This document shows, in pieces, positions 25,401-33,819 of a stretch of 64,000 bases of DNA. The translations under genes were made by a program, and so were the position numbers. This stretch comes from a bacterium (GTDB taxonomy: Bacteria; Planctomycetota; UBA1135; UBA2386): assembly GCA_030432695.1 (NCBI GenBank), contig JAUILN010000013.1, forward strand, positions 277,025 to 341,024. The letters run 5' to 3'. Position 1 is the first letter of the stretch. Every line of letters begins with the position of its first letter. Below the pieces are notes generated by a model. That model searched no databases, was not told where the DNA came from, and worked only from the letters and a program-made list of their open reading frames with translations.

Positions 25401-26332
25401 CACGCGCTCGCGGTCTCTTGGCCCTCGAACTTGAGGATCGCGTCGACGAACGGTTCGGCGGCGAACGGCTCGAGGTCGTCGATGCTCTCACCGACGCCGA
25501 TGAACTTCACCGGCACGTCGACCTTCTCGCGGATGCCGAACACCGCACCACCCTTGGCGGTGCCGTCCATCTTGGCCAGGATCAGCCCGGTCACGCCCGC
25601 CACCTTGCCGAACTCCTCGGCCTGGCGGATGGCGTTCTGACCGGTGGTGCCGTCGAGCACCTGCAGCGTCTCGTGCGGTGCGTCGGGTATCTGCTTCTTC
25701 ACCACCCGGACGACCTTGGCCAGCTCGTCCATCAGGTTCTTCTGGGTGTGCAGACGGCCGGCGGTGTCGAGGATCAGGTAGTCGATGCCGCGCGACCTGG
25801 CTGCCGCGCAGGCGTCGAAGGCCACCGCGGCCGGGTCGGCACCGGTGCCCTGCTTGATGATGTCGATGCCGAGCCGCTCGGCCCACAGCGACAGCTGCTC
25901 GACCGCCGCGGCGCGGAAGGTATCGCCCGCACCGACCAGGACCTTGTGGCCCTCGCTCTGCAGGCGCCGCGCCAGCTTGGCGATCGAGGTGGTCTTGCCC
26001 GAGCCGTTCACGCCGACCACCAGGATCACCGTGGTCCCCGTCGGAGCCTTCACCAGGCTGCCCTCGCAGCCCTCGAGCCGGGCGAGCAGCGCCTTGCGCA
26101 GGAACGCCGGCACCTCGGTCGTCTCGGCGATCTCGCGCTTCTTCCAGGCCTGCTCCAGCTCGGCGACGATCTTGCTGCCGGTCGGTCCGAGGTCGGAGGT
26201 GTAGAGGACCTCCTCGAGTTCCTCGAGGAAGTCGGCATCGAGCTTCCGGCCGCGCCCGAACAGGCGGGACAGACCGGATGCCAGCTTCTCGCGCGTCTTG
26301 CGCAGTCCGGAGAACAGCTTGCCGAAGACCAT
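25400..26332 (-). CDS. ftsY: signal recognition particle receptor FtsY
   Basis: SRP GTPase that docks ribosome-nascent-chain complexes to the membrane for co-translational insertion. 310 aa with only a short basic amphipathic N-terminus (KLFSGLRKTREKLASGLSRL), so it lacks the long acidic A domain of E. coli. The N helical bundle occupies about 15-95. The G domain shows GVNGSGKTT (G1), GDTFRAAAVEQL, LDTAGRLHT (G3), AKMDGTAKGG (G4) and FIGVGESIDDLEPF at the end. It begins eight bases after nusB and overlaps the following ligase-like gene by one base. Confidence 0.97.
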   Translation of the reverse strand: MVFGKLFSGLRKTREKLASGLSRLFGRGRKLDADFLEELEEVLYTSDLGPTGSKIVAELEQAWKKREIAETTEVPAFLRKALLARLEGCEGSLVKAPTGTTVILVVGVNGSGKTTSIAKLARRLQSEGHKVLVGAGDTFRAAAVEQLSLWAERLGIDIIKQGTGADPAAVAFDACAAARSRGIDYLILDTAGRLHTQKNLMDELAKVVRVVKKQIPDAPHETLQVLDGTTGQNAIRQAEEFGKVAGVTGLILAKMDGTAKGGAVFGIREKVDVPVKFIGVGESIDDLEPFAAEPFVDAILKFEGQETASA

Positions 26333-26340
26333 GCGGACGC

Positions 26341-27213
26341 TCAGGAGTCGGAGAGGGGGCGGGGCAGGGGAAGGCGCGGCAGCGGGAGACGGGGTGCGGT
26401 GAACACCTCGTCGACCGGCCGCGCGGCGCTCGGGGAGGCGTCGCTCTCCGGCTGGGGCGGCGCGCTCGGCGCCTGTTCCGCCGAGACGGACGCGGGCTCG
26501 TCCTGGGTGTGCGCGGTCGCCCCATCCTCGGTGGCCCCATCCTGGGTGGCTTCCGTGGCGCGGCTCTGCAGCCGACCCTGCTCGTGGTCGATGCGGATCC
26601 GGTCGATGATGCCGTTCACGAAGCCGCCCGAGTTGGCGGTCGAGTAGCGCTTGGCGATCTCGATCGCCTCGTTGATCGTGACCTTCGGTGGCACCTCGGC
26701 GCAGTGCAGCAGCTCGTAGACCGCCATCCGCAGGACGTTCCGATCCACCGCCGCCATCCGTTCGAGGTTCCAGTTGCGGGCCACGCGGCGCAGGATCCGG
26801 TCGATCTCGTCCTTGTGCTGCAGGGCGCCCTTCACGAGCCGCCGGGTGAACGCGCGGCCGTCCTCGTCCTTGAGCTGGCCCTGGGCCTCGGCATCGTCGA
26901 GAAACTCGGTGAGGTAGCGGTCGATCTCGCTCGCGGTGAGGGGCTCGATCCGTGCCGCCGCGCCCATGCCGTCTCGCGCGCCTTCCGACGGACCTTGCGT
27001 CCGGCGATCCGTTCGAGTCCGGCCCTCCGCCCTGCCCCGAGCCTCCAGCCTGCCCCGAGCCTCCAGCCTGCCCCGAGCGGGCGTCGAGCGCACGCGTCCC
27101 GCCTGATCCGAGCGGCCAACCTGGCCCGGAGCTGTCAGGCCCGCCCGACCGCGGAGGTCGAGCTGGTAGAGGAACTGCATCGCGGCCTCGCGGGCCCGGG
27201 TTCGACGGCGCAT
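26341..27213 (-). CDS. nusB: transcription antitermination factor NusB with insertion and tail
   Basis: NusB binds boxA RNA with NusE and promotes antitermination in rRNA operons. The opening MRRRTRAREAAMQFLYQLDL is canonical, but residues about 21-88 are an inserted Arg/Gly/Ala-rich stretch with the short repeats GRLEARGRLEARGRAEG. The NusB fold then resumes at IDRYLTEFLDD and continues through LERMAAVDRNVLRMAVYELL, PPKVTINEAIEIAKRYST and GGFVNGIIDRI. A further 75 residues form a disordered Ala/Pro/Asp tail ending in a Pro-Leu-Arg repeat. At 290 aa the protein is nearly twice the usual length. The reading frame stays open and the conserved blocks are intact, so this is not a pseudogene. ATG 27213 chosen by homology. 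Confidence 0.92.
   Translation of the reverse strand: MRRRTRAREAAMQFLYQLDLRGRAGLTAPGQVGRSDQAGRVRSTPARGRLEARGRLEARGRAEGRTRTDRRTQGPSEGARDGMGAAARIEPLTASEIDRYLTEFLDDAEAQGQLKDEDGRAFTRRLVKGALQHKDEIDRILRRVARNWNLERMAAVDRNVLRMAVYELLHCAEVPPKVTINEAIEIAKRYSTANSGGFVNGIIDRIRIDHEQGRLQSRATEATQDGATEDGATAHTQDEPASVSAEQAPSAPPQPESDASPSAARPVDEVFTAPRLPLPRLPLPRPLSDS
27031..27078. repeat. 18-bp tandem repeat inside nusB (2.7 copies)
   Basis: The unit CCTGCCCCGAGCCTCCAG occurs twice perfectly (27031-27048, 27049-27066) and a third time for 12 bases. Being six codons long, it expands the inserted loop of NusB in frame, giving the peptide repeat Arg-Leu-Glu-Ala-Arg-Gly. Confidence 0.9.
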
Positions 27214-27365
27214 CGGAACTTGGTCTCGGTGGCGCGCGGACTCGCTACGAGCCGCGCGGACAGGGTGCTGCAAAGAACGAACGGCCGAGCAGAGTAGCGC
27301 CGGGGCGCGGGTTGGGGAAGCTGTCGGCGGAGGCGTTCGGGCCCGCAGGCATCGTTCAGCGGCCT

Positions 27366-27845
27366 TCAGCTCAGCCGGTCGCGGACGTCGAGCATCTCCA
27401 GGGCGGCCAGGGCCGCGTCGGCGCCCTTGTTCCCCACCTTGCCGCCGGCGCGGTCGAGCGCCTGTTCCAGCGTCTCGCAGGTCAGCAGTCCGAAGCCGAC
27501 CGGCTTGTCGGTGGCGACCATCGCGTCCATGCAGCCGCGCGATGCCTGCGAGCACACGTAGTCGTAGTGGTCGGTGGCACCGCGGATCACGCAGCCCAGC
27601 GCCACCACCGCGTCGTGGTCGGCGGCGGCCCAGCGGCAGGCCAGCGGCAGTTCGAATGCGCCGGGGACCTTCACCACGGTGATGGAGTCCGCGCCGATTC
27701 CGCTGCGGGCCAGGGCATCGCGGGCGCCGCGCTCCAGGCGTTCGGTGATCAGGTCGTTGAAGCGGGCGACGACGATCGCGATCCGGCGGCCCTCGCCGCG
27801 CGGGAGACCGGAGTCCGGCAGAGGTGCACCTCGGGAGTCGTTCAT
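27366..27845 (-). CDS. ribH: 6,7-dimethyl-8-ribityllumazine synthase
   Basis: Condenses 5-amino-6-ribitylaminouracil with 3,4-dihydroxy-2-butanone 4-phosphate in the penultimate riboflavin step; normally a 60-subunit capsid or pentamer. 159 aa. Visible motifs are IAIVVARFN, VPGAFELPLA, GCVIRGATDHYDYVC with the catalytic His, PVGFGLLTCETLEQA and the KGADAALAAL C-terminal helix. The first 18 residues are a non-conserved Pro/Gly-rich lead. It is first in the - strand series ribH, nusB, ftsY; ribH upstream of nusB is a common bacterial arrangement. A 152-base gap separates it from nusB. Confidence 0.97.
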   Translation of the reverse strand: MNDSRGAPLPDSGLPRGEGRRIAIVVARFNDLITERLERGARDALARSGIGADSITVVKVPGAFELPLACRWAAADHDAVVALGCVIRGATDHYDYVCSQASRGCMDAMVATDKPVGFGLLTCETLEQALDRAGGKVGNKGADAALAALEMLDVRDRLS

Positions 27846-27949
27846 GGCGGTGGGGCGGAGCGGAGGGCAGTCATACCACCGGTCCGAGCCCGGTCCCAGC
27901 CGCTCCTTTTCGCTGGCCCGCCCGCCGGCCCCGCTCGAAGATCCCGCCG

Positions 27950-28333
27950 ATGGTGGTCGGCTTCTGGTCCTCGTTCGTGGTCACGCTGGTGCTGGTCGGC
28001 GCCACGGTCTGGACCGGTTTCACCGCTCGGCGGCGAGCCCATCTCGGCCTCGCCCTGGCGGCGGTCGCGATGCTCACGGTGACGATCCTGCTCACCGAGC
28101 GGCTGGTCCGGGCCATCGACTTCCCCGAGGCGGAGATGGCGATCCATCTGATCTTCGCCAAGACCGGTGCGCTGTTGGTGCTGCCGGTGGCGGTCACCGG
28201 GATCCTGACCTGGCGCCGACCGACCTGGAAGAAGGTTCATCTGACCTGCGTCGCGTTGTTCCTGCTCGACGTGCTGATCGCCACCGGCACCGGGATCTGG
28301 GTGTTCTCGCTGTCGACTCCGCGCGGCGCCTGA
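27950..28333 (+). CDS. small four-helix membrane protein, unknown
   Basis: 127 aa made almost entirely of four membrane segments (about residues 1-24, 30-52, 62-84, 95-117) joined by short basic loops (TARRRAH, TWRRPTWKKVH), which places the loops in the cytoplasm. The plan recalls DUF420/YozB-type or cytochrome-like four-helix proteins, but I cannot assign it. The ATG at 27950 directly precedes the first helix; upstream in-frame codons would overlap the ribH promoter region. lepB follows after 57 bases. Confidence 0.65.
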   Translation: MVVGFWSSFVVTLVLVGATVWTGFTARRRAHLGLALAAVAMLTVTILLTERLVRAIDFPEAEMAIHLIFAKTGALLVLPVAVTGILTWRRPTWKKVHLTCVALFLLDVLIATGTGIWVFSLSTPRGA

Positions 28334-28390
28334 TCCCGATCCGGGACCCGGGCTGAAGGGAGCGTCCCGAGCGCCCCGATACCACCTCCG

Positions 28391-29011
28391 ATGGCGACGG
28401 GGGTGGAGAGTCCGGTCCAGGTTCCGGTCGAAGTGCCGCCGCGGGCGGATCGATCCACGGTGCAGCCGGTCGCGGTCGTGCATCCCGCGGCGCCGGCTCG
28501 GCCGCGATGGCACACGTTGCGGCGCGGGCTGCTGCGCGACCTGGTCCGCGGCGTGGTGGCGGTGATCGTCCTGCACGTCTTCCTGATCCAGGTGTCGATC
28601 GTGCGCGGCGATTCGATGCGCCCGGGTCTGGTCGACGGCGACCGGCTGATCGTCGACCGGGTGAGTGCCGCGATCGAGCACGTCGAGCGCTTCGACGTGG
28701 TCGTGCTCGGCAATCCGAGCGATCCGCGGGTCGACTACGTGAAGCGCGTCGTCGGACTGCCGGGCGACCGGGTCTCGTTGCACGAGGGCGTATTGACCAT
28801 CAACGACCGGGTGGTCGAGGAAGACTTCGGCCCGGTGGTCGACCGCGTGAACTTCCGGAGCCGGGTCGTGCCGCTCGGTCACTGCTTCGTGCTCGGCGAC
28901 AACCGACCGATCAGTCGCGACAGCCGCGAGTTCGGCATGGTGCCGCTCGAACTCCTGCGCGGCGTGGTGCGGGTGCGGTTCTGGCCGCTCGACCGCGTCC
29001 ACCTGTTCTGA
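28391..29011 (+). CDS. lepB: signal peptidase I
   Basis: Membrane Ser/Lys protease that removes signal peptides from exported proteins. 206 aa with one membrane segment (about 50-68) after a 45-residue Pro/Val-rich cytoplasmic lead. Box B has the nucleophile in RGDSMRPGL (Ser about 75), box D the general base in DYVKRVVGLPGD (Lys about 118), and box E is GDNRPISRDSREFG. The C-terminal RFWPLDRVHLF is also family-typical. A single short copy such as this usually sits beside a paralogue elsewhere in planctomycete genomes; that cannot be checked here. Confidence 0.95.
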   Translation: MATGVESPVQVPVEVPPRADRSTVQPVAVVHPAAPARPRWHTLRRGLLRDLVRGVVAVIVLHVFLIQVSIVRGDSMRPGLVDGDRLIVDRVSAAIEHVERFDVVVLGNPSDPRVDYVKRVVGLPGDRVSLHEGVLTINDRVVEEDFGPVVDRVNFRSRVVPLGHCFVLGDNRPISRDSREFGMVPLELLRGVVRVRFWPLDRVHLF

Positions 29012-29014
29012 CCG

Positions 29015-29836
29015 TCACCGCGACGTGCGCAGCCCGGTGTGCTCGCTGCGGCCGCTGCAGCCGGGGTACGACCACTCCGAGATCGCGGTCAGCCCCGGCG
29101 GCGCGCGGTCGGTGAGGAACTCGATGTAGAAGGTCTCGAGGATCCGGCCGACGCTCGGGTCGACGAAGTCGAAGTCGAGGACCAGCCGACCGCTGGCTTC
29201 GACGCGGCCGGTGGCCAGCGAGCCGGAGCCCTGGCGGTTGACGGTCACGCGATCGCCGACCTGGGTGAGGGTCCAGGTGTCGCGGAACCGCGGGGTGGTC
29301 AGCGTGCAGCTGGAATCGAGGACGTCCTCGTTCAGGTCCCAGGTGCCGGCGAGGTCCTGGAGCGGAGGGATGCGGGTGGCGCGGAACGCGTCGGTGCCGG
29401 TGCACTGGCTCGCGCCGATCGCCTGGTCCCAGTCGCCGTCGCCGGTGAGCGTGCCGTCGGAGCCGAGCACCAGCGCCAGGTCGGTGACCGTCGCGAAGCC
29501 GCCGGAGATCGGATAGCGACCGCTCAGCAGGAGGCCGGTGGCGGTGACCGGGCCCTCGAACTGCAGCCCGCTCTGGTCGGCGGCGACCACCTCGAGGCCC
29601 GACTGGGTGACCTCGATGCGGTAGCTCTGCAGCGCCTGGGTCCGGCCGGCACAGGCCGACGTGGCGTCGGGGACGATCGTCAGGTTCCACGAGCCCGCGT
29701 AGCCGGCGGGGTCGGGCGTGGATCCTCCACCGCCGCCGCCGCTGCAGCCGGCGAGCGCCAGGGCGAGCGGCCAGGCGGCCACCAACGTTGGCGTGGATCG
29801 CGTCCGGGATCTGAGGGCGGGCGGCCTGTCGGTCAT
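29015..29836 (-). CDS. putative lipoprotein, unknown
   Basis: 273 aa. A signal peptide with n-region Arg residues ends in ALAGC, followed by a Gly-rich linker (CSGGGGGGS), the classical lipoprotein pattern. The mature part appears to contain two similar beta-rich, lipocalin-like modules: YAGSWNLTIVPDATSACAG (about 45-63) and LAGTWDLNEDVLDSSC (about 168-183). Each is followed by alternating strands such as GRYPISGGFATVTDL. The repeated GxW-start pattern suggests a duplicated small barrel. It is tail to tail with lepB (three bases apart) and divergent from the next secreted-protein gene. Function unknown. Confidence 0.7.
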   Translation of the reverse strand: MTDRPPALRSRTRSTPTLVAAWPLALALAGCSGGGGGGSTPDPAGYAGSWNLTIVPDATSACAGRTQALQSYRIEVTQSGLEVVAADQSGLQFEGPVTATGLLLSGRYPISGGFATVTDLALVLGSDGTLTGDGDWDQAIGASQCTGTDAFRATRIPPLQDLAGTWDLNEDVLDSSCTLTTPRFRDTWTLTQVGDRVTVNRQGSGSLATGRVEASGRLVLDFDFVDPSVGRILETFYIEFLTDRAPPGLTAISEWSYPGCSGRSEHTGLRTSR

Positions 29837-30030
29837 CGAGGCGATGGTAGTGGGGGTGGCGGGGAGCGTCACCGGGTCGGGTCCCTTCTCGATCCTGCGA
29901 GCGCGGTCGGCTCCCCGGCCGATTCCGTGTCGGGCCCCGGCTCGTCGACGGGGCGCTCGTCGAGGACGCCTGCCCGAACCGGAGACCGCGCCCCTCGACG
30001 GCGCGAGCGGCACAGCGTCTAGTGGCGGCC

Positions 30031-31983
30031 ATGCGAGACCTGGGGATCGTGTGCCTGTCCGCATCGCTGGCTCTGGCGGCGTCAGCCTCGGTGTCGTCAC
30101 AACGAGCCGCGATGGTGGGCCTGGTGCTGGACGCCGCGGGCGAGCGGGTGGCAGACGCCGAGGTCCTGCTGGTCCATCGCGTGCTGAGGTTCGCGATCGG
30201 TGTGGACGACGCGGAGCTACCGGGCGACGACGTGCTGCGCGCGCGGACCGGACCGGACGGCCGGTTCCGGGTCGAGGCGTTCGAGGGCCGCGGCTACGCG
30301 GGCTTCGCCTGGTGGACCGACGCAGAGCAGCTGCAACACGTCACCGTGCAGCAGGAGGACCTGGTCGCGGGGTCGGTCCTCGAACTCCGGGAGTCGGTGC
30401 TCGACGTGGGCTCGCCACCGCTACGGATCGCGGTGCAGGGGCTCGCGATCTGGGAGTTCCTCGGCCCGCTTCGCTTCCGCGCCCTGCCAGAACTCGGGCA
30501 TCCGATCGCCGTGCCGGTCGAGGCGGAGGAATGGTCCGGGGAGCGCGACGCGCTGTGTCAGCTCGTCCTGCCGCCGCTTCCAGGGCACTGCGGCGCGCTG
30601 GAGATCCTGACCGCCGAGGGCGAGGTCCTGCACCGCTTCCGGGTCTCGGGAGGCCCAGCTGACGCCCCGCCCCAGATCGTCACGATGCCGCCCCCGGCGC
30701 GGTTCCGGCTGCGTGCCGTCGATGCAGCGAGCGGAGCCTCGATCCCAGGGGCCGTGGTGCGCGTGCGATCAGCGGATTCGAGCCAGCCGGTCAGGAGTCC
30801 GGTGGACCGCGCCGCGCCGGTGCGGTCGACGTGGCGCGTCGTGGGCACCACGGGAGAGTTCGGTACGATGACCTGCCGCGTGCCCGTCGAAGAGGGTCGG
30901 CCGCAGGAGGCGCGCTTCCTGATCAGTGCGCCCGGCCGCGCCGTGGTCCACGCCGGATGGTCCGGCGATACGCCCTATGTGTCCGGCCGCGTGGTGACGG
31001 ACATGGAGGAGGGGCTCCTGGTGGTGCCGTTGCCCGAGGCGGAGCCGGTGCATGGCGTGCTCGCCGATCGGGCGGGGATGCCGCTCGGAGGTGTGCCGGT
31101 CGTCCTGCATACCCAGCTCAGGTTGTCGATGCGCAAGAGTGTGCTGTCCTGGGACGGGCCGGGGCACTTCGCGACCACCGATGCCGAGGGCCGCTTCGAG
31201 TTCGCGGGCGTGGCGCGGCGCGCCGTCACGGGCTCGTTGTTCGTGGTCCCGCCGCCGACCGAGCGCGAGGACCTGTCGGAGTCCGCGTGGCCCGAGCCGG
31301 AGCTGGTCGGGACGCTGGCGAAGGCAGTGGACCTGACGACGCGCCGCGACCTCGGGACCGTCGAGATGGGGCGGCTGCAGGAGATGCGCGTCGAGGTTCT
31401 CGACACGGAGGGAAGGCCGGTCCGCGGGGCGCGCGTGGACAAGTTCTCGGTCGACTTCGACCCGGAGTTTCCGGAGCCGCACGCCTGGACCGGTGGTCGA
31501 GGCCGCGCCCGGCTGCGCGTCGATCCGGCCGCGGATCCGGTGGTGTTGGTGACGCATCCGACGGCGGGATTCGCCGGGGTCGTTCCGGCCGACGAGGAAC
31601 TCCAGGTGCGACTCGGACCGCTGCTCGAGCTGGTGGGGCGCGCGGTCGACATGGACGGCCGACCCGTCAGGGGCGCCCGGGTGGCGATGATGCGGCAGGG
31701 GCGGCGCCTGGCGAGGGCCGCTCCGCTGGACGCGGGCTTCCGACTGCAGGAGGTCTACGCGTCGTTGAACGAGAACCGGATGGCGCGTGCCGATCTCGAG
31801 GGTCGGTTCGTGGTCCGGCTCTTTCCGGCGATCGAGCAACGTCTCCTGCTCGGAGTCGCCGCAGACGGCCTCGGGGGCTCACTCCGGGTCGATCCGGAAC
31901 TCGTGAAGGAGGCTCTGCGGGGGGAGGGACCGATCCCTGCGAGCCGTCGCGATCTGGGCGACGTCGTCCTCTTCGCGCGATGA
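30031..31983 (+). CDS. secreted protein with carboxypeptidase-regulatory-like repeats
   Basis: 650 aa with a signal peptide (residues 1-24, ending in ASVSSQ). Several Ig-like modules of the CarboxypepD_reg type are recognisable by the phrase G-x-V-x-D-x-x-G-x-P-V-x-G-A-x-V. Examples are GLVLDAAGERVADAEVLLVH (about 30-49), GVLADRAGMPLGGVPVVLHT (about 345-364), VEVLDTEGRPVRGARVDKFS (about 455-474) and VGRAVDMDGRPVRGARVAMM (about 535-554). Paired DAEGRFEFAGV-type strands close some of the modules. Such proteins are abundant, surface-exposed adhesion or scaffold proteins in planctomycetes; no enzyme motif is seen. ATG 30031 (or GTG nine bases upstream). SDR gene follows 61 bases on. Confidence 0.75.
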   Translation: MRDLGIVCLSASLALAASASVSSQRAAMVGLVLDAAGERVADAEVLLVHRVLRFAIGVDDAELPGDDVLRARTGPDGRFRVEAFEGRGYAGFAWWTDAEQLQHVTVQQEDLVAGSVLELRESVLDVGSPPLRIAVQGLAIWEFLGPLRFRALPELGHPIAVPVEAEEWSGERDALCQLVLPPLPGHCGALEILTAEGEVLHRFRVSGGPADAPPQIVTMPPPARFRLRAVDAASGASIPGAVVRVRSADSSQPVRSPVDRAAPVRSTWRVVGTTGEFGTMTCRVPVEEGRPQEARFLISAPGRAVVHAGWSGDTPYVSGRVVTDMEEGLLVVPLPEAEPVHGVLADRAGMPLGGVPVVLHTQLRLSMRKSVLSWDGPGHFATTDAEGRFEFAGVARRAVTGSLFVVPPPTEREDLSESAWPEPELVGTLAKAVDLTTRRDLGTVEMGRLQEMRVEVLDTEGRPVRGARVDKFSVDFDPEFPEPHAWTGGRGRARLRVDPAADPVVLVTHPTAGFAGVVPADEELQVRLGPLLELVGRAVDMDGRPVRGARVAMMRQGRRLARAAPLDAGFRLQEVYASLNENRMARADLEGRFVVRLFPAIEQRLLLGVAADGLGGSLRVDPELVKEALRGEGPIPASRRDLGDVVLFAR

Positions 31984-32044
31984 ACGAAGCGCCGTGACCG
32001 GGGCTCCTGGCGTCGCACCGCGCCCGCGACGACGATGCGGCGTG

Positions 32045-32740
32045 ATGCGAGACGGCATTCTGGTGGTGGGTGGCGCGGCAGGCATCGGCGCCGCGGTGGC
32101 GGACTGGTTCCGACCCGACTCCGTGGTCTGGTCGCGCCGCGAGGGCGGCGTCGACGCCACCGATCCGGAGTCGGTCGCCCCGGCCGCAGAGCGCTACCTA
32201 CGCGAGCACGGCGCGCCGTTCGGCGTGGTGCACACGGTGGGAGACTTCGACGAGCGGCCGCTACTCGCCACCGACGACCGGCTCTATCGCCACCTGCTCG
32301 ACAGCAACCTCACCAGCGCCTTCCTGGTCGCGCGGGCTCTGGTGCCCTCGATGGTCGCCGCCGGACGGGGAAGGGTGATCTTCTGCTCGGCGGCCGGTGC
32401 CGCCGATCCGCGAGCCCATCCAAGGTCGCCGCTGTACTTCGCGGCCAAGGCGGCGCTGGTCTCGATGGCCCGCTCGCTGGCGATGGAGGTCGCGGCATCG
32501 GGAGTCACCGTGAACGTAGTCGCGCCGGGCGTGATCCGCCATGCGCACAGTCATGCCGCCAGCCAGGACCGGGTCGAGTCGGAGGTGCCGCTCCGCCGCC
32601 CCGGCGTGGTCGACGACCTGCGCGGCGTTTTCGAGCTGCTGCTCGGTGCGGGCGGTGCCTACGTGACCGGCGAGGAGATCACGGTCGACGGCGGGTTGCG
32701 CATGCGGATGGTGGAGGGCGCGGACCCGATCGAAGAGTGA
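32045..32740 (+). CDS. short-chain dehydrogenase/reductase
   Basis: 231-aa classical SDR. Residues 1-25 hold the cofactor site, VVGGAAGIGAAVA (GxxxGxG). The catalytic Ser lies in VIFCSAAGAADP and Tyr131/Lys135 in PLYFAAKAAL, followed by VNVVAPGVIRHAHS and the C-terminal GEEITVDGGLRMRM. The second strand is unusually short: only the Asp in GGVDATD, not a long Rossmann betaB-betaC region, separates it from the VHTVG strand, making it a compact member. The ACP-reductase-like ending TGEEITVDGG is generic for the FabG-like group; substrate unknown. ATG 32045 (a GTG lies one codon upstream). Confidence 0.85.
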   Translation: MRDGILVVGGAAGIGAAVADWFRPDSVVWSRREGGVDATDPESVAPAAERYLREHGAPFGVVHTVGDFDERPLLATDDRLYRHLLDSNLTSAFLVARALVPSMVAAGRGRVIFCSAAGAADPRAHPRSPLYFAAKAALVSMARSLAMEVAASGVTVNVVAPGVIRHAHSHAASQDRVESEVPLRRPGVVDDLRGVFELLLGAGGAYVTGEEITVDGGLRMRMVEGADPIEE

Positions 32741-32749
32741 GAGGGTGGT

Positions 32750-33778
32750 TCAGCGGCGGACTTCGACCACCAGGCCGTAGACCGGCTGGCGTTGGCCGGT
32801 GGCGCCGTCGGGATCCTCGACCCAGACCCGACCGACGTCGCGGCCGGTGCGCGGCACCACCACCGCGGCGTCGGTGGTGACCACGCCGAGCGCGTTGACG
32901 CCCGGCTGCACTGCGACGCCCTGCAGGCCGTAGTGGAAGCCGGCGGGCAGCGAGTCGACCGGGATCCGCAGGGCGAAGGCGCCGCCCGCATCGGACAGCC
33001 CGCGCACGTCGGTCAGCGGGTCGAGGTAGAGCGAGCAGCCGTCGGCCCCGAGCGGGGTCAGGTCGGCGGGGAGCGGGTTGCCGCCGCCGAAGTCGTCGAA
33101 GCGGTTGCCGACCAGCGCCAGGAACGGCGCGGTCGGCGGCAGGCCGGTGAACTCGTGCACCGCCTCGGTGCCCTCGAAGCGGACGGACGAGGTGGTGCCG
33201 CCGCAGGCGATGCCGAAGCTGGCCCGGTGGGCGCGGCCCTCGGCGACCAGCGCGAAGCGGGTGTCGACCGGGTTGCCGTGGCCGGTGACGCGCAGGTCGA
33301 GGCACAGCGGGCCGCTGCCGGCGAACGGCCAGGGAGTGTCGGTCGGGATCACGTACTCGAACGGCGCTGGCCCAGGGTCGGTGTGTCCGGGGCTGGCGGG
33401 CAGGTCGATGCTGCGCTGGGCGGTCACCACGCTGCGGTCGGTGCCGTGGTTGGCGGCGAACGAGGCAGCGATCGTCGCCGCGGTGGTGCGCGCGGTGCTG
33501 AGCCGCAGCTCGACGTCGGCGCGGAATGCCGGAACCGGCGCGTCGTCGGCCGGAGCACGGCGGAACGCCAGCGCGGTGATCAGCTGGGCACGGCCGCGCA
33601 TCCCGTCGTGGACCTGCAGGTAGCGCAGCCGGTCGCGGCTCGGGTAGCCGAACGGGAAGCCGGTCTCCGCCGAGGTCGTCGCCCACTCGAAGGGGACCGG
33701 GTCGACGGTCTGACGCTCCTGGCCGACGACGGCAGGGGCGAACAGCAGGGCGAGCAAGGGCAGCGGGGCGCGGCGCAT
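32750..33778 (-). CDS. secreted beta-rich protein sharing a domain with the 19718 protein
   Basis: 342 aa with a signal peptide (residues 1-19, MRRAPLPLLALLFAPAVVGQ). Residues 25-195 are a beta-rich domain with GFPFGYPSRDRLRYLQVHDG near the start. Residues about 205-305 carry a module with APFLALVGN, LPADLTPLGADGCSLYLDPL, GGAFALRIPVDSLPAGF and VNALGVVTTDAAVV. That order matches the C-terminus of the 721-aa secreted protein at 19718-21883. No catalytic motif. It is the last of eight genes read in the same direction from the sigma factor at 39502, separated by 41 bases from the FAA hydrolase. Confidence 0.72.
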   Translation of the reverse strand: MRRAPLPLLALLFAPAVVGQERQTVDPVPFEWATTSAETGFPFGYPSRDRLRYLQVHDGMRGRAQLITALAFRRAPADDAPVPAFRADVELRLSTARTTAATIAASFAANHGTDRSVVTAQRSIDLPASPGHTDPGPAPFEYVIPTDTPWPFAGSGPLCLDLRVTGHGNPVDTRFALVAEGRAHRASFGIACGGTTSSVRFEGTEAVHEFTGLPPTAPFLALVGNRFDDFGGGNPLPADLTPLGADGCSLYLDPLTDVRGLSDAGGAFALRIPVDSLPAGFHYGLQGVAVQPGVNALGVVTTDAAVVVPRTGRDVGRVWVEDPDGATGQRQPVYGLVVEVRR

Positions 33779-33819
33779 GCCCCGAGGATAGGCGACCGCT
33801 GGCCGCGCGCGAAGGCGGG

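Noticed and set aside
27031-27078. CRISPR-like or phase-variation repeat in nusB
   Set aside because: The 18-bp unit is in frame and without spacers, so copy changes would lengthen the protein and not switch it off.
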